Shown: piece after piece, positions 44,268 to 53,005 of the stretch
Position numbering within the stretch: position 1 is the first letter of the stretch
Layout: each line of letters opens with the position of its first letter
NCBI GenBank assembly: GCA_029552745.1
Contig: JAKPDK010000152.1
Location: forward strand, 310,001-374,000
Reading direction: 5' to 3'
Source of the DNA: Candidatus Hydrogenedentota bacterium
GTDB taxonomy: Bacteria > Hydrogenedentota > Hydrogenedentia > Hydrogenedentales > SLHB01
Length of the DNA: 64,000 bases
Notes under the pieces: model-generated
What the model saw: only the letters and a program-made list of their open reading frames with translations
Database searches by the model: none
Told to the model about the DNA's origin: nothing
Position numbers and translations under genes: made by a program

Positions 44268-44891
44268 TCACTCGGAACCTCTCCGTTTCTGGCTGGCAAG
44301 CAGACGAACAACAAATGCTGTGGCACGTTCCTGCATTTCAGTAGCGTAATCGTCCACTTTATGTGCCAGCCAACTGTGGCACGCCACGGCTGGGATAGCC
44401 ACACATAATCCCGCCACGGTTGTAATAAGGGCCTCGGCAATGCCTGAAGACAAAACTTGAGGATTTCCAATACCTTTAGCAGTGATTGCATTAAAAACAC
44501 GAATCATACCCAACACCGTTCCCAATAACCCCAACAAAGGACTCACCCCCGCCACAATTTCCAGTATGTTCAGTCCTCTCTCCAGCCCGGCAATTTGAGT
44601 TCTGCCCGATGCGTGCATCGTTTCGATGATTTGGTCGTGTTCCAGATGCTTTACCCGAAGACATTCTTCAATCAGACGGGCAAAAGCCCCATGAGCTTGG
44701 CGACAAACCGCTAACGCGGCATCCGGCGAAGTCTTTTCCGAAAAACCTTCCGTGAGACGCAACACCCGCTCATCGAAAACAAGCCCGCGTCGGAGAGCGA
44801 TAAACCGTTCCACAACGATGGTCAACCCCACCAACGAGCATAGACCGATGGGTATCATCATCACCCCGCCTTGCACAAGCGTATGAAACAT
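44268..44891 (-). CDS. exbB: MotA/TolQ/ExbB-type proton channel protein
   Basis: Inner-membrane subunit that couples proton flow to TonB-dependent transport or to Tol function. Three membrane segments are visible: MIPIGLCSLVGLTIVVERF near the N-terminus, then GLNILEIVAGVSPLLGLLGTVLGMI and ALITTVAGLCVAIPAVACHSWLA. The conserved threonine-rich helices match the ExbB/TolQ family. It follows the TonB-like gene by 24 bases. No ExbD/TolR gene is next to it. Confidence 0.9.
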   Translation of the reverse strand: MFHTLVQGGVMMIPIGLCSLVGLTIVVERFIALRRGLVFDERVLRLTEGFSEKTSPDAALAVCRQAHGAFARLIEECLRVKHLEHDQIIETMHASGRTQIAGLERGLNILEIVAGVSPLLGLLGTVLGMIRVFNAITAKGIGNPQVLSSGIAEALITTVAGLCVAIPAVACHSWLAHKVDDYATEMQERATAFVVRLLASQKRRGSE

Positions 44892-44915
44892 CCGAGCCTC
44901 CCTAAAGTTACGTTC

Positions 44916-45866
44916 TTACATAAAAAACGAAAATGTCCACCGAATCTCAATATTCTGAGAACGGAAAAAAGCAGGCACTTCCACCGGAAACTTGCCAAAA
45001 GGACCGCTTTGCTCTATCGCCTCTTTACACAAATAGGCGTACGTGGGGGAATCGCCGGGGTCCACCACACGCACATAAACCAAATTTCCGTCCGGACCAA
45101 TCGCACAATCCAGCACTGCCTGAGTAGACGCTGTCCCGGAATACCGAGTCTGTAAAATTGCTTTCCAACGATTCTCGACCTTTTGACGTACCTTCTGCAA
45201 GTACGGCGCCATCGCATGGCGGTGCGCTTCAAAACTTAAAATCCCAGTTTCCTTTGCGCCTCCTTCCACTCGCGCACGAGCAACGCGCCCCGACTGGGAC
45301 TCTTTCGGTTGATTCTGCAATGGGGTATTTGGGGGCTGCTTTTGCTCGGTATCTGGTTCTGATTCCAAAGAGGGCTCAGACATAGGCACTTTTAGGCTAG
45401 CAACCTGTTTCTTCTCCGGGGCTGGTGACTTTGGAGATTGAGGCACTTTTTGCTCGGGCGGCGTCTCCTCCGTTAAAGGCGCTCTGCGCGGTGGTGAAGG
45501 TGAGTTGGAAAGACCCACAGCACCGGTTTCTTCAAATTCCGCTTTTTGAGGCGTGTGGGGGACACGCACATCCCCCGGACTTTCTTCCGTATCAGCGGCG
45601 TTTGAGTCTTGCTCAGCGATCAGTTCTGTCGTCGCATCCACAGGGCGCTCCGCCGGCAGGACATTTTCCACCAATCGTTTTGGGGACTCGGGGCGTGAAA
45701 GATGCAGGACGAGAGGTTCGGCTTTCTTGGACAGGATAGCCCCTGAAACAGGTCCATGAATTGCACAAAAAGAAAACAAAATCATCACCACCCCATGTAT
45801 GACGCATGAGGTGATAGCAGAAAGGGTCAGTCGCCTTTGATAATCCAAGTCAATTCTACGGTACAT
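44916..45866 (-). CDS. TonB-like energy transducer
   Basis: The N-terminal membrane helix (LTLSAITSCVIHGVVMILFSFCA, about 13-35) is followed by a long proline/glutamate/lysine-rich linker (about 60-200) that would span the periplasm, and a C-terminal TonB/TolA-like domain (about 215-315: QKVRQKVENRWKAILQ, TQAVLDCAIGPDGNLVYVRVVDPG). The architecture is that of TonB or TolA. It lies upstream of exbB. Start at 45866 (MYRRIDLDYQRRL) is my choice; a GTG 18 codons earlier exists. The name tonB is not used because TolA cannot be ruled out. Confidence 0.85.
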   Translation of the reverse strand: MYRRIDLDYQRRLTLSAITSCVIHGVVMILFSFCAIHGPVSGAILSKKAEPLVLHLSRPESPKRLVENVLPAERPVDATTELIAEQDSNAADTEESPGDVRVPHTPQKAEFEETGAVGLSNSPSPPRRAPLTEETPPEQKVPQSPKSPAPEKKQVASLKVPMSEPSLESEPDTEQKQPPNTPLQNQPKESQSGRVARARVEGGAKETGILSFEAHRHAMAPYLQKVRQKVENRWKAILQTRYSGTASTQAVLDCAIGPDGNLVYVRVVDPGDSPTYAYLCKEAIEQSGPFGKFPVEVPAFFRSQNIEIRWTFSFFM

Positions 45867-46010
45867 AAACTCGTCATATTGTAACAAAACTAGGAGGAAT
45901 ATAACGTACATGGCGTTCACGACAAGGGAATTCCCTTAACCGCATAGTGAACTGGGGGCCTACTGCAGAGGTCGAACTTCAAACCGGAGTTCCTAAAGGG
46001 ATTGCCATCT

Positions 46011-46143
46011 CGTGCCTGTCAACACTCCACGCAGTGACACGAGTGGGGGCGTAGCGGAAAAAGGGGAGTGCGAATGCCAGTAATCCACGAGTTCGTGAGG
46101 GGCTCCACACGTCGTGCCTGTCCACACACTCCTCGCAATGACA
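46011..46143. repeat. Degenerate repeats of the GCAATGACA type (two copies)
   Basis: Two copies of a 29-31 base element beginning CGTGCCTGTC and ending with GCARTGACA lie at 46011-46039 and 46113-46143. The pattern resembles dispersed intergenic repeats, common in many bacterial genomes, that carry TGTCATTGCGAG on the other strand. A third piece (TGTCATTGCGAG, 46335-46346) lies in the opposite orientation. Confidence 0.6.
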
Positions 46144-46182
46144 ACGCGAGGGACACCCAACGTGACTAGACGCAGGAGAACC

Positions 46183-46274
46183 CGTCCCATCCATCTCCTC
46201 GTGGGGACGAGGCTTGCTTCTTATATTCCGAAATAGGACCACGCGTCCCATCAATCTCCTTGTAGGGGCGAGGC
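46183..46274. repeat. Pair of 31-base hairpin repeats, 61 bases apart
   Basis: 46183-46213 and 46244-46274 agree at 27 of 31 bases. Each starts CGTCCCAT and ends in a hairpin. The first is perfect (CCTCGTGGGGACGAGG); the second, CCTTGTAGGGGCGAGG, keeps the stem through G-U pairs. The conserved fold suggests a structured repeat rather than chance. Confidence 0.6.
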
Positions 46275-46456
46275 AGTGACTCACCCTCCACATCTCCGCC
46301 TAAGACCATGCCTTTTCCGCCCTGTGCCCTCTGATGTCATTGCGAGTAGCAGAGTCCCCGACGCGACGAAGTCAATAAACGAAGGTGCATTTTCTTTGGA
46401 AAATGTGTATCCTTTTGCGGCTGGTTTTTCTTATCAACCCCCGAAAGGTAAAAGAG

Positions 46457-47947
46457 ATGGACATGAGTGGGATACGAGTGCGCATTGCGCCGTCTCCGAC
46501 AGGTTTTTTTCATATTGGTAATGCCAAAACGGCATTGATAAATTGGCTGTTTGCCCGGAGCAAGGGTGGCACGTTTATCCTCCGTCTCGAAGATACGGAT
46601 ACAGAGCGAAGCAAACCGGAATATGCCGATATTGTGTGCGAAGCGTTGAAATGGTTGGGTATCGACTGGGACGAGGGACCGTCTTTTCGCGATGAACCTG
46701 AACGAGGCGCTTATGGCCCGTACCGGCAGTCAGAAAGAAAACATCTGTATTTACAGGAAGCAAATCGTCTCTTGAAAGAGGGAAAGGCATACAAGTGCTT
46801 TTGTTCCAAAGAAGAACTCGACGCAGAACGGGAACGTGCCAGAATCGAGAAACGCCCGCCCCGTTACAGTGGAAAATGCAGGAACTTGACCGAAAAGGAA
46901 ATCCGCGCCAAAGAAGGCCTGCCTTATTCAATACGCTTCAAAGTTCCGCCAGGCGTCACGGAAATTGATGACCTCATTCAAGGAAAGGTTGTAACCGACC
47001 ATACAGAGTTTGACGACTTTATTATCGTCAAACCCAACGGAGATGCTGTTTTCCACCTTGCCGTGGTCGTCGATGATGGCTTGATGAAAATTACCCATGT
47101 CATACGAGGCGATGACCACCTCACCAACGCAACGCGTCATGTTATGCTTTTTCGAGCATTGGGCTATGAATTACCCCAGTTTGCCCATCTCCCGATGGTT
47201 CTGGATGAAAAGGGACAAAAGTACAGCAAACGACTACACGGAGCAAACGTGTTGGATTGGAGAGAGGACGGTTTTCTCCCGGAAGCGCTGGTTAACTACT
47301 TGGTTCTTTTAGGATGGACGCCCGGCGACGATCGGGAGGTCTTCTCTCGTGAGGAACTGATAGAGGCTTTTACCATCGAACGCCTGGGAAAATCTCCCGG
47401 TAAGTTTGATTATAAGCGCCTCCTCTGGTTAAACGGCCAGCACATTCGGAAACTTACCGCCGCAGAACTTTGTGAACGCGTATTACCCATACTGCGAAAA
47501 GCCGGTTTTGATGTTGATGCTTTCCCAAAAGAGTGGCTTATTCAAATGACGGCTATCTGCCAAGATCGTATCCCGACACTTAACGACATCATCGGTTACA
47601 CGGACTTCTTCTTTGTGGAGCCTCAATCTTACGAAGAAAAAGCCGTAAACAAACACTGGCGAAAAGAACCCCAAAATGCCGTTCAAACCCTTGAAAAAAT
47701 TCGCAACATGATAGAAGAGACTTCAGACTTTTCCCATGATGGGTTGAAAGCCACCTTTGAGCAGAAGGCTGCTGCAGAAGGCGTTCCTGTGGCCCACTTC
47801 ATTCATCCGACACGGTTAGCCCTGACAGGGAAAAGTGTGGGACCCGGGCTGTTTGAGTTGGCAGCCCTGTTGGGCAAAGAAAAATGTTTGCAAAGAATAG
47901 AACGGGCATTGGCGTTTGTACGAACGATCGAGGAAACTAAAATATGA
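46457..47947 (+). CDS. gltX: Glutamate-tRNA ligase
   Basis: Charges tRNA-Glu with glutamate. RIAPSPTGFFHIGNAKTAL near the N-terminus is the class I HIGH motif, KYSKRLHG near 235 the KMSKS counterpart, and RLEDTDTERSK the glutamate-binding segment. The C-terminal half is the alpha-helical anticodon cage of bacterial GltX. About 496 residues. The start at 46457 has AAAGG 7 bases upstream; an earlier ATG at 46385 would add a hydrophobic leader that GltX does not have. It overlaps the ROK kinase gene by 4 bases. Confidence 0.96.
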   Translation: MDMSGIRVRIAPSPTGFFHIGNAKTALINWLFARSKGGTFILRLEDTDTERSKPEYADIVCEALKWLGIDWDEGPSFRDEPERGAYGPYRQSERKHLYLQEANRLLKEGKAYKCFCSKEELDAERERARIEKRPPRYSGKCRNLTEKEIRAKEGLPYSIRFKVPPGVTEIDDLIQGKVVTDHTEFDDFIIVKPNGDAVFHLAVVVDDGLMKITHVIRGDDHLTNATRHVMLFRALGYELPQFAHLPMVLDEKGQKYSKRLHGANVLDWREDGFLPEALVNYLVLLGWTPGDDREVFSREELIEAFTIERLGKSPGKFDYKRLLWLNGQHIRKLTAAELCERVLPILRKAGFDVDAFPKEWLIQMTAICQDRIPTLNDIIGYTDFFFVEPQSYEEKAVNKHWRKEPQNAVQTLEKIRNMIEETSDFSHDGLKATFEQKAAAEGVPVAHFIHPTRLALTGKSVGPGLFELAALLGKEKCLQRIERALAFVRTIEETKI

Positions 47948-48918
47948 GCGATGTACTTATAGGCGTAGACCTGGGGGGAACAAACATCAAGTCAGCAGCC
48001 GTGTCACGTGACGGCAGAGTACTGGGGAAAGACTCGCGTCCAACGGAAGCTGAACTCGGTTTGGAAGGCGTTCTCAAAAACATAGACGCTTCTGTGAGGT
48101 CTGTGCTGGAAAAGGCAGGAATCCCGTTTCAAGACGTCATTGCTGCCGGTGTTGGGGCACCAGGTCCCATGAATTGGCAAACGGGGGTTGTATTCAGTCC
48201 GCCAAATCTGCCCGGCTGGAAAGATGTGCCGCTTGCTGACCTACTCAGCCAGCGCTGGCATGTGCCCTGTTTTGTAGACAATGATGCCAACGTAGCCTGT
48301 TACGGTGAGTTCTGGCTCGGTGCTGGTAGGGAAGTAGACAGCATGGTACTGTTGACCTTGGGCACTGGAGTAGGGGGCGGCATTGTGGTGATGGGTCAGT
48401 TGTTGCGTGGGCCAGACGGTACAGCCGGCGAAATCGGGCATTTGTGTGTGAGCCGCGGTGGCAGACAGTGCAATTGTGGGGCGAAAGGCTGTCTGGAAAC
48501 GTATGCCTCTGTGACTGGTATGGTTCGCACGGCCTTGGAAGGAATCCAACAAGGGGAAAATACCATCTTGAAAGAGATGTGCGGTGGCGATTACTCAGGG
48601 TTGACTGGAAAAATGATCTCCGATGCGGCGGCAGCAGGAGATGAGTTCGCTTTGTGGGTAGTTCAGGAGACTGGGAAATGGTTGGGTACTGCCATCGGTA
48701 GCCTCATCAACCTTCTCAACCCAGAAAAAGTTGTGCTGTCGGGAGGAATGATAGCTGCTGGAGACCTCCTCTTTGCTCCTTTACGCGAAACAGCACTTCG
48801 ACAATCCTTTGAAGTGCCCGGTAAGCGAGCGATGATTGTACCGGCGGCATTGGATCCTGATTCGGGAGTGATCGGAGCCGCTGGTTGCGCATTAGAACGC
48901 CTGAACAAGGATAGCTGA
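47944..48918 (+). CDS. glk: ROK-family glucokinase
   Basis: Phosphorylates glucose with ATP, first step of glycolysis. IGVDLGGTNIKSAAV at the N-terminus is the phosphate-binding loop, VDNDANVACYGEF has the catalytic aspartate, GTGVGGGIV follows, and EIGHLCVSRGGRQCNCGAKGCLE carries the ROK zinc motif (H and three C). Length 324 is typical. Fructose or other hexoses are possible. It is coupled to gltX. Confidence 0.93.
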   Translation: MSDVLIGVDLGGTNIKSAAVSRDGRVLGKDSRPTEAELGLEGVLKNIDASVRSVLEKAGIPFQDVIAAGVGAPGPMNWQTGVVFSPPNLPGWKDVPLADLLSQRWHVPCFVDNDANVACYGEFWLGAGREVDSMVLLTLGTGVGGGIVVMGQLLRGPDGTAGEIGHLCVSRGGRQCNCGAKGCLETYASVTGMVRTALEGIQQGENTILKEMCGGDYSGLTGKMISDAAAAGDEFALWVVQETGKWLGTAIGSLINLLNPEKVVLSGGMIAAGDLLFAPLRETALRQSFEVPGKRAMIVPAALDPDSGVIGAAGCALERLNKDS

Positions 48919-48952
48919 ATATTCCTTTTCAAGAGATTCAGTTACCCGGGAA

Positions 48953-48981
48953 TTGATCGCGTGCGTGACGTTTTCTAAAAT
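48953..48981 (+). promoter_or_regulatory. Sigma-70-type promoter for the sigma-factor gene
   Basis: -35 TTGATC (48953-48958), 17-base spacer, -10 TAAAAT (48976-48981). It lies about 85 bases before the sigma factor start. Confidence 0.6.
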
Positions 48982-49066
48982 GATGCTGTGACGTTACGAC
49001 GGGAGATGTGTTTCTTAATTGTGGGTTGCAGTCAGAGGCCGCGGTTTGTTTATGTGGGGTTGACGC

Positions 49067-49894
49067 ATGGCGGATGAGAAAGAAATGGGATTAAGCGCCT
49101 ACCTCGCGGAAATCTCCAAGATTCCGCTTCTTTCCGCCGCCGAAGAAATCGAACTGGCAAAAGCGGCTCGTAAGGGGGATGCTGCGGCACGACGTAAATT
49201 GATCGTCGCCAACCTGCGCCTCGTCGTAAGTATCGCAAAAAAATACCTTTATTATGGGTTACCCCTTCAGGACCTGATCGAAGAAGGCAATATCGGTCTT
49301 ATGAAAGCCGTGGAACGTTTTGACCCCAATCGCGGCTGCAAGTTTTCAACCTACGCAACTTGGTGGATTCGACAAGCCATTACTCGTGCGCTCTCCAACT
49401 ATGGCCGTACCGTGAGAATACCGGTTTATGTGACCGATAATGTTGCCAAGTACAAAAAGACTGCCGAGGAGCTTTATACCAAGACCGGCAAGCAACCGGA
49501 ACCGGAAGAAGTGGCAAAGGTCATGGGTATAAAGATCAACGAAGCCAGAAAACTTCATGAATACAGTCAAGAAATCGCCCCTCTCGACAATCTCGAGTCG
49601 GCCACGGACGACGGGCGCGGCATTCCAGAAAGTATCGAACCACGCAAAACAGATACAGCAATCATAAACCTCGAAAGAGACCAGGAGTTAGAAGAGATTC
49701 TAAAACAGCTCAGCAAGCGAGAAGCCGATATTTTAAAATATCGTTACGGGCTCCTGGACTATAAGGCACACACTTTGGAGGAAACCGGCCGGAAGTTCAA
49801 TCTCACTCGAGAACGTATCCGCCAGATTGAAAACGATGCCATGAAGCGTCTTCGGGAATTTGTAAAGGAAAAAGAAGACTTTAAAAAGACGTAA
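49067..49894 (+). CDS. Sigma-70 factor, RpoD/RpoS-like, without region 1.1
   Basis: A 275-residue sigma factor with regions 1.2 to 4.2. Region 2 shows [38 protein letters not shown] and [17 protein letters not shown]; region 3 begins [16 protein letters not shown]; region 4 reads [18 protein letters not shown] with the DNA-binding [18 protein letters not shown]. It is far shorter than a typical RpoD and lacks the 1.1 and non-conserved domains, so it is either a compact primary sigma or a group 2 factor like RpoS/SigB. It has its own promoter. Confidence 0.92.
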   Translation: MADEKEMGLSAYLAEISKIPLLSAAEEIELAKAARKGDAAARRKLIVANLRLVVSIAKKYLYYGLPLQDLIEEGNIGLMKAVERFDPNRGCKFSTYATWWIRQAITRALSNYGRTVRIPVYVTDNVAKYKKTAEELYTKTGKQPEPEEVAKVMGIKINEARKLHEYSQEIAPLDNLESATDDGRGIPESIEPRKTDTAIINLERDQELEEILKQLSKREADILKYRYGLLDYKAHTLEETGRKFNLTRERIRQIENDAMKRLREFVKEKEDFKKT

Positions 49895-49914
49895 TCGTGT
49901 CAGAGGTAGAGACT

Positions 49915-50436
49915 ATGGACTTTGAGTCGATCATAAGGAATATTCCTGATTTTCCAAAACCGGGCATACAATTTAAGGACATCACCACATTACTTAAGAA
50001 CGCTGAAGCGTTTCACGAAGTAATTGACATTTGGAAAAGTCGTTATACTGGCAAAAACATAGATGCCATAGTTGGAGCCGAAGCCCGGGGATTCATCTTT
50101 GGTGCCGCCTTGGCATACGCTATGGGGCTACCTTTCATTCCGGTGAGAAAACCTGGAAAACTGCCTGCGGAAACTATACGTGAGAATTTTGAGCTGGAGT
50201 ATGGCACGGACTCATTGGAAATACACATAGATGCGCTTAAAAAAGGGGACCGGGTCGTTCTCGTGGATGACCTATTGGCCACGGGCGGCACCATGGCGGC
50301 GATTTGCCGTATGATGGAACGCTTGGGGGCGGAAATAGAAGAAATCGTGTTCTTAATTGAACTGGTACCTCTTAAAGGGCGGGAACGCCTTGCACCATAT
50401 CCTGTGTATGCCCTAGTCCAGACTATGTTGGCATGA
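49915..50436 (+). CDS. apt: Adenine phosphoribosyltransferase
   Basis: Salvages adenine to AMP with PRPP. IPDFPKPGIQFKDITTLL is the N-terminus, GAEARGFIFGAALAYA near 54, and VVLVDDLLATGGTMAA near 120 is the PRPP-binding motif. Length about 173 is standard. I chose the ATG at 49915, with AGAGG about 8 bases upstream, because relatives start with MD-x-IR-IPDFP; a GTG 6 codons earlier is possible. It lies 20 bases after the sigma factor gene. Confidence 0.95.
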   Translation: MDFESIIRNIPDFPKPGIQFKDITTLLKNAEAFHEVIDIWKSRYTGKNIDAIVGAEARGFIFGAALAYAMGLPFIPVRKPGKLPAETIRENFELEYGTDSLEIHIDALKKGDRVVLVDDLLATGGTMAAICRMMERLGAEIEEIVFLIELVPLKGRERLAPYPVYALVQTMLA

Positions 50437-50553
50437 CCCTTTCTTCCAAACAGAACAGTTCACGGTGAATAACAGGTCTTGTCGTTTCGTCTCTATATCC
50501 GACCAAGTTTGAACGAGAAACGTGCCGAACCTTATGAACGGAGACGAAAGACA

Positions 50554-50907
50554 GTGAAACAGGAATATGCTTTTGCTGTAATACTACTGGGGGTCGCAAT
50601 ACTCGGCTCAGCTTGCAACACAACCCCTGTGCAGGAAGGCGCTGTTATTGGTGGCATGTTAGGCGCGGCAACAGGAGCCATTGTCGGCCATCAGAGCGGA
50701 AAACAAGGTGAGGGAGCCCTGATCGGAGCGGGACTAGGCGCTTTAGCAGGAGCCTTGGTCGGGGATCAAGTTGCGGAGGCGGGGCGGGGTACCCATTCAA
50801 CTGTACCTTCTGCCTCGAACCCTTCATGCGGGCATTATGAGACCCGCGTGTTACGATCGCCCTCTGGGGAAAGATACGAAGAAAGAGTATGGGTTCCGAC
50901 GAATTGA
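50554..50907 (+). CDS. Glycine-zipper lipoprotein
   Basis: Small envelope lipoprotein of the glycine-zipper type. The start is GTG with GGAGA 9 bases upstream. The lipobox is LGSAC near residue 21. A run of small residues follows, with GGMLGAATGAIVGHQSG and GAGLGALAGALVGDQ as two glycine-zipper helices, as in SlyB/OmpA-associated proteins. The C-terminus has a small Cys-containing domain. The exact role is unknown; these proteins often stabilise the outer membrane. Confidence 0.82.
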   Translation: MKQEYAFAVILLGVAILGSACNTTPVQEGAVIGGMLGAATGAIVGHQSGKQGEGALIGAGLGALAGALVGDQVAEAGRGTHSTVPSASNPSCGHYETRVLRSPSGERYEERVWVPTN

Positions 50908-50956
50908 TTCTGGTATAATGTAATAGGTTTTTTAAGAAAGGGATGTTAAGCAGCAC

Positions 50957-51286
50957 GTGGTTAAACAGATCCACTGGCGAATCGGAGCAGCCTTTGCGCT
51001 CTTCGTATGTGCGATGATGGCGATGCTCGGCGTAGAGTGGGAGGCTTTGCGCCTGTTTTTACGACAGTCGGTTTGGTTCTTTTTGGGGTATTGGTCTCTA
51101 TTCTTCTTTTCGCTTTTTGCCGCGTTGTATATCGCTCTCATTGATATCCGATATATCCGCTTGCAGTACTATGCTGAAAAACGGGCGATTTTCCGCGAAA
51201 CACTCGGGGACGAGCTTCTGAGGAACGCGTTGAATGAAGCGCTGCGGAAACGCCAAACAGACCTGCTGAAAAGCCGCAGAAACTAA
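50957..51286 (+). CDS. Small two-helix membrane protein
   Basis: Unknown protein with two membrane helices (about 9-25 and 37-60) and a C-terminal alpha-helical, basic tail (ETLGDELLRNALNEALRKRQTDLLKSRRN). The start is a GTG, with an AAGGGA 15 bases upstream, which is rather far, so the exact start is uncertain. It follows the lipoprotein gene by 49 bases. Confidence 0.6.
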   Translation: MVKQIHWRIGAAFALFVCAMMAMLGVEWEALRLFLRQSVWFFLGYWSLFFFSLFAALYIALIDIRYIRLQYYAEKRAIFRETLGDELLRNALNEALRKRQTDLLKSRRN

Positions 51287-51306
51287 CCAAAACGCTCACC
51301 CAGACG

Positions 51307-51348
51307 ACAACTTAAGCCTCAGAAGGTGAACTTTTCGGCTTAAGTTGT
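51307..51348. repeat. 12-bp perfect inverted repeat
   Basis: ACAACTTAAGCC (51307-51318) and GGCTTAAGTTGT (51337-51348) are a perfect 12-bp inverted repeat around an 18-base loop. No T-run follows, so it is not a standard terminator. It lies between the small membrane gene and the next lipoprotein gene and could be a transcript-stabilising hairpin or a protein site. Confidence 0.6.
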
Positions 51349-51429
51349 TATGATTACGCAAAACAAAACTCGCGTGTGCTCGTATTGACGGTGTTTTTCG
51401 ACATGTTGATAGGGAGGTTTTTGACAACC

Positions 51430-52167
51430 ATGAAAACGTTTTGCGTTCCTATTCTAATAGCAGTATTGCTCTGCTCGTGCTTGCCTTCTGGACAAACCCC
51501 GAGCAATAACCAAACCCCTTCTCCGTCTGCTAAACCCAGCGAGTCATCAGCGGCACCCGCACCCGTCAAACCTGTACCCAAGAACATTGGGGATGTGGAG
51601 CAAACCGTCTTCATTAATGTGAAGGTGGCCGACAAGTCTAAGTCTCCGAAGGTTCTGGAAGAACCAAAAGCGGACGCTCTGGATAGGACACGCCTTTTGA
51701 CACTGGATATCTTGCCACCGTTTCCAGAGGAATTGTGGCTGGATGTCGAATGTCAGTGCCGAGAGAATTATGATGAAGCTCCGGTAGTTATACGTGGAAA
51801 TTTCGCGATCGACGGCAAACCGACGCCAGAAGGGTTGAGCATTGTTCTGGGTGAACGGAGCAACCAGACGCATCCGTTGCCGCCAGTAGAAGTAATGCAT
51901 CTAATTGGAAACCCGCCCCCCGAAACAGTTCTCATTAGTTTAAACCTCGAAGGGCTTTTGTTGCCCGTTGGTACTGACCCTGACAGCGTGAATCCACTTA
52001 CTGCAGAGACCACACCCGACCGGACTTCTCGGGCTGTTCTCGGGACCGCAGTCCGTATCAACTTCAGGAAAGAGGGCTTTGGCAAACCTGTTGAGCCGAC
52101 TCCGGGACCGCCGTTAAATGAGTCTGGCGAGCCTAAAACAGAGCAGACCAGCACATCCAAAAACTAA
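51430..52167 (+). CDS. Putative lipoprotein, unknown function
   Basis: A 245-residue predicted lipoprotein. The signal MKTFCVPILIAVLLCSC is followed by a long proline/serine/lysine-rich linker (about 20-60), then a beta-rich domain (TVFINVKVADKSKS, LDILPPFPEELWLDVECQC, VVIRGNFAIDGKPTPEG). I do not recognise the family. The start at 51430 has GGAGG 13 bases upstream, longer than ideal. It precedes the PIG-L gene by 17 bases. Confidence 0.7.
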   Translation: MKTFCVPILIAVLLCSCLPSGQTPSNNQTPSPSAKPSESSAAPAPVKPVPKNIGDVEQTVFINVKVADKSKSPKVLEEPKADALDRTRLLTLDILPPFPEELWLDVECQCRENYDEAPVVIRGNFAIDGKPTPEGLSIVLGERSNQTHPLPPVEVMHLIGNPPPETVLISLNLEGLLLPVGTDPDSVNPLTAETTPDRTSRAVLGTAVRINFRKEGFGKPVEPTPGPPLNESGEPKTEQTSTSKN

Positions 52168-52184
52168 CGCCGTTGGGCAATACG

Positions 52185-52988
52185 ATGAACATAGTTTGCA
52201 TTGGAGCACATCCGGACGACTGCGAGTTCTTCGCCGGCGGTACCGCCCTAAAATGGGTTCAGCAAGGCGCAAATGTCTTGTTTGTGTCGCTGACCAACGG
52301 TGATAAAGGACACTTTGAAATCCTGGGACCTGAATTGGCGCGCAGACGGATTAAAGAGACTGAGGCTTCGGCTAAGATTGCCGGTGTAACCACGATGGTG
52401 CTTGACATCCCAGACGGTGAGCTCATGCCGACGCTAGAGTTGCGGAAAAAGGTAGTCGATATTATCCGACAACATGACGCCGACGTAGTTTTGACTCATC
52501 GTCCCAACGACTACCACCCTGACCATCGCTATACGTCGCTTCTCGTCCAAGATGCAGCCTTCATGGTTACCGTGCCCGGGTTTTCTCCCGATACCCCTCG
52601 GTGTGCATCCAATCCGTTTTTCTTTTATTTTCAAGACTTGTTTACAAAACCAACGCCTTTTTCTCCCGATGTTTCGGTCTCCATTGACGACGTTATAGAA
52701 ACAAAATGGCTGATGTTGGCTGCCATGGAATCGCAAGTTTATGAGTGGTTGCCATGGTTGGACAACAAATTGGACGAAGTTCCAAAGAGCCAACCAGAAC
52801 GTCTGGAGTGGCTGAAGAAAACCTGGCGTCCGTTTTTTGCAGAATTCGCTCAGCATAGTTTTGCTGGTCTTGAACGTCGGTACGGTACGGAAAAAGCTCA
52901 AAAAGTTCAGTTTGCGGAATCCTTCGAGATATGCGAATACGGCAGAAAACCAACTCCCGAAGATTTGGAAAGTCTTTTCCCCCTATGA
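52185..52988 (+). CDS. PIG-L/LmbE-family deacetylase
   Basis: Zinc-dependent N-acetylsugar deacetylase of the PIG-L/LmbE family. CIGAHPDDCEFFAGGTALKW at the N-terminus and RPNDYHPDHRYTS near 107 supply the zinc ligands (HPDD, HPDH). It acts on GlcNAc-containing molecules such as GlcNAc-inositol or bacillithiol precursors in other bacteria. The substrate is not evident here, and no bshA, mshA or similar gene lies nearby. Start at ATG 52185. About 267 residues. Confidence 0.88.
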   Translation: MNIVCIGAHPDDCEFFAGGTALKWVQQGANVLFVSLTNGDKGHFEILGPELARRRIKETEASAKIAGVTTMVLDIPDGELMPTLELRKKVVDIIRQHDADVVLTHRPNDYHPDHRYTSLLVQDAAFMVTVPGFSPDTPRCASNPFFFYFQDLFTKPTPFSPDVSVSIDDVIETKWLMLAAMESQVYEWLPWLDNKLDEVPKSQPERLEWLKKTWRPFFAEFAQHSFAGLERRYGTEKAQKVQFAESFEICEYGRKPTPEDLESLFPL

Positions 52989-53005
52989 ACACGAAGGAGG
53001 GTCTA

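Larger units (their letters stand above)
45867..46456. other. Gene-free stretch with decayed repeats
   Basis: No gene is supported in this 590-base spacer between the divergent TonB-like gene and gltX. It contains the repeat copies listed separately, all degenerate, and scattered GC-rich segments. Small open frames inside it lack ribosome sites and sensible composition. A promoter for gltX must lie at its right end but none stands out. Confidence 0.7.

Noticed and set aside
44258-44269. 12-base palindrome AGCCGCGCGGCT between tcdA and exbB
   Set aside because: No loop and no T-run; it overlaps the 3' ends of the convergent genes and may be a coincidence of GC-rich codons.
45979-46293. Small open frames in the repeat spacer
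   Set aside because: They read through the degenerate repeats in several frames, have odd composition and no ribosome sites.
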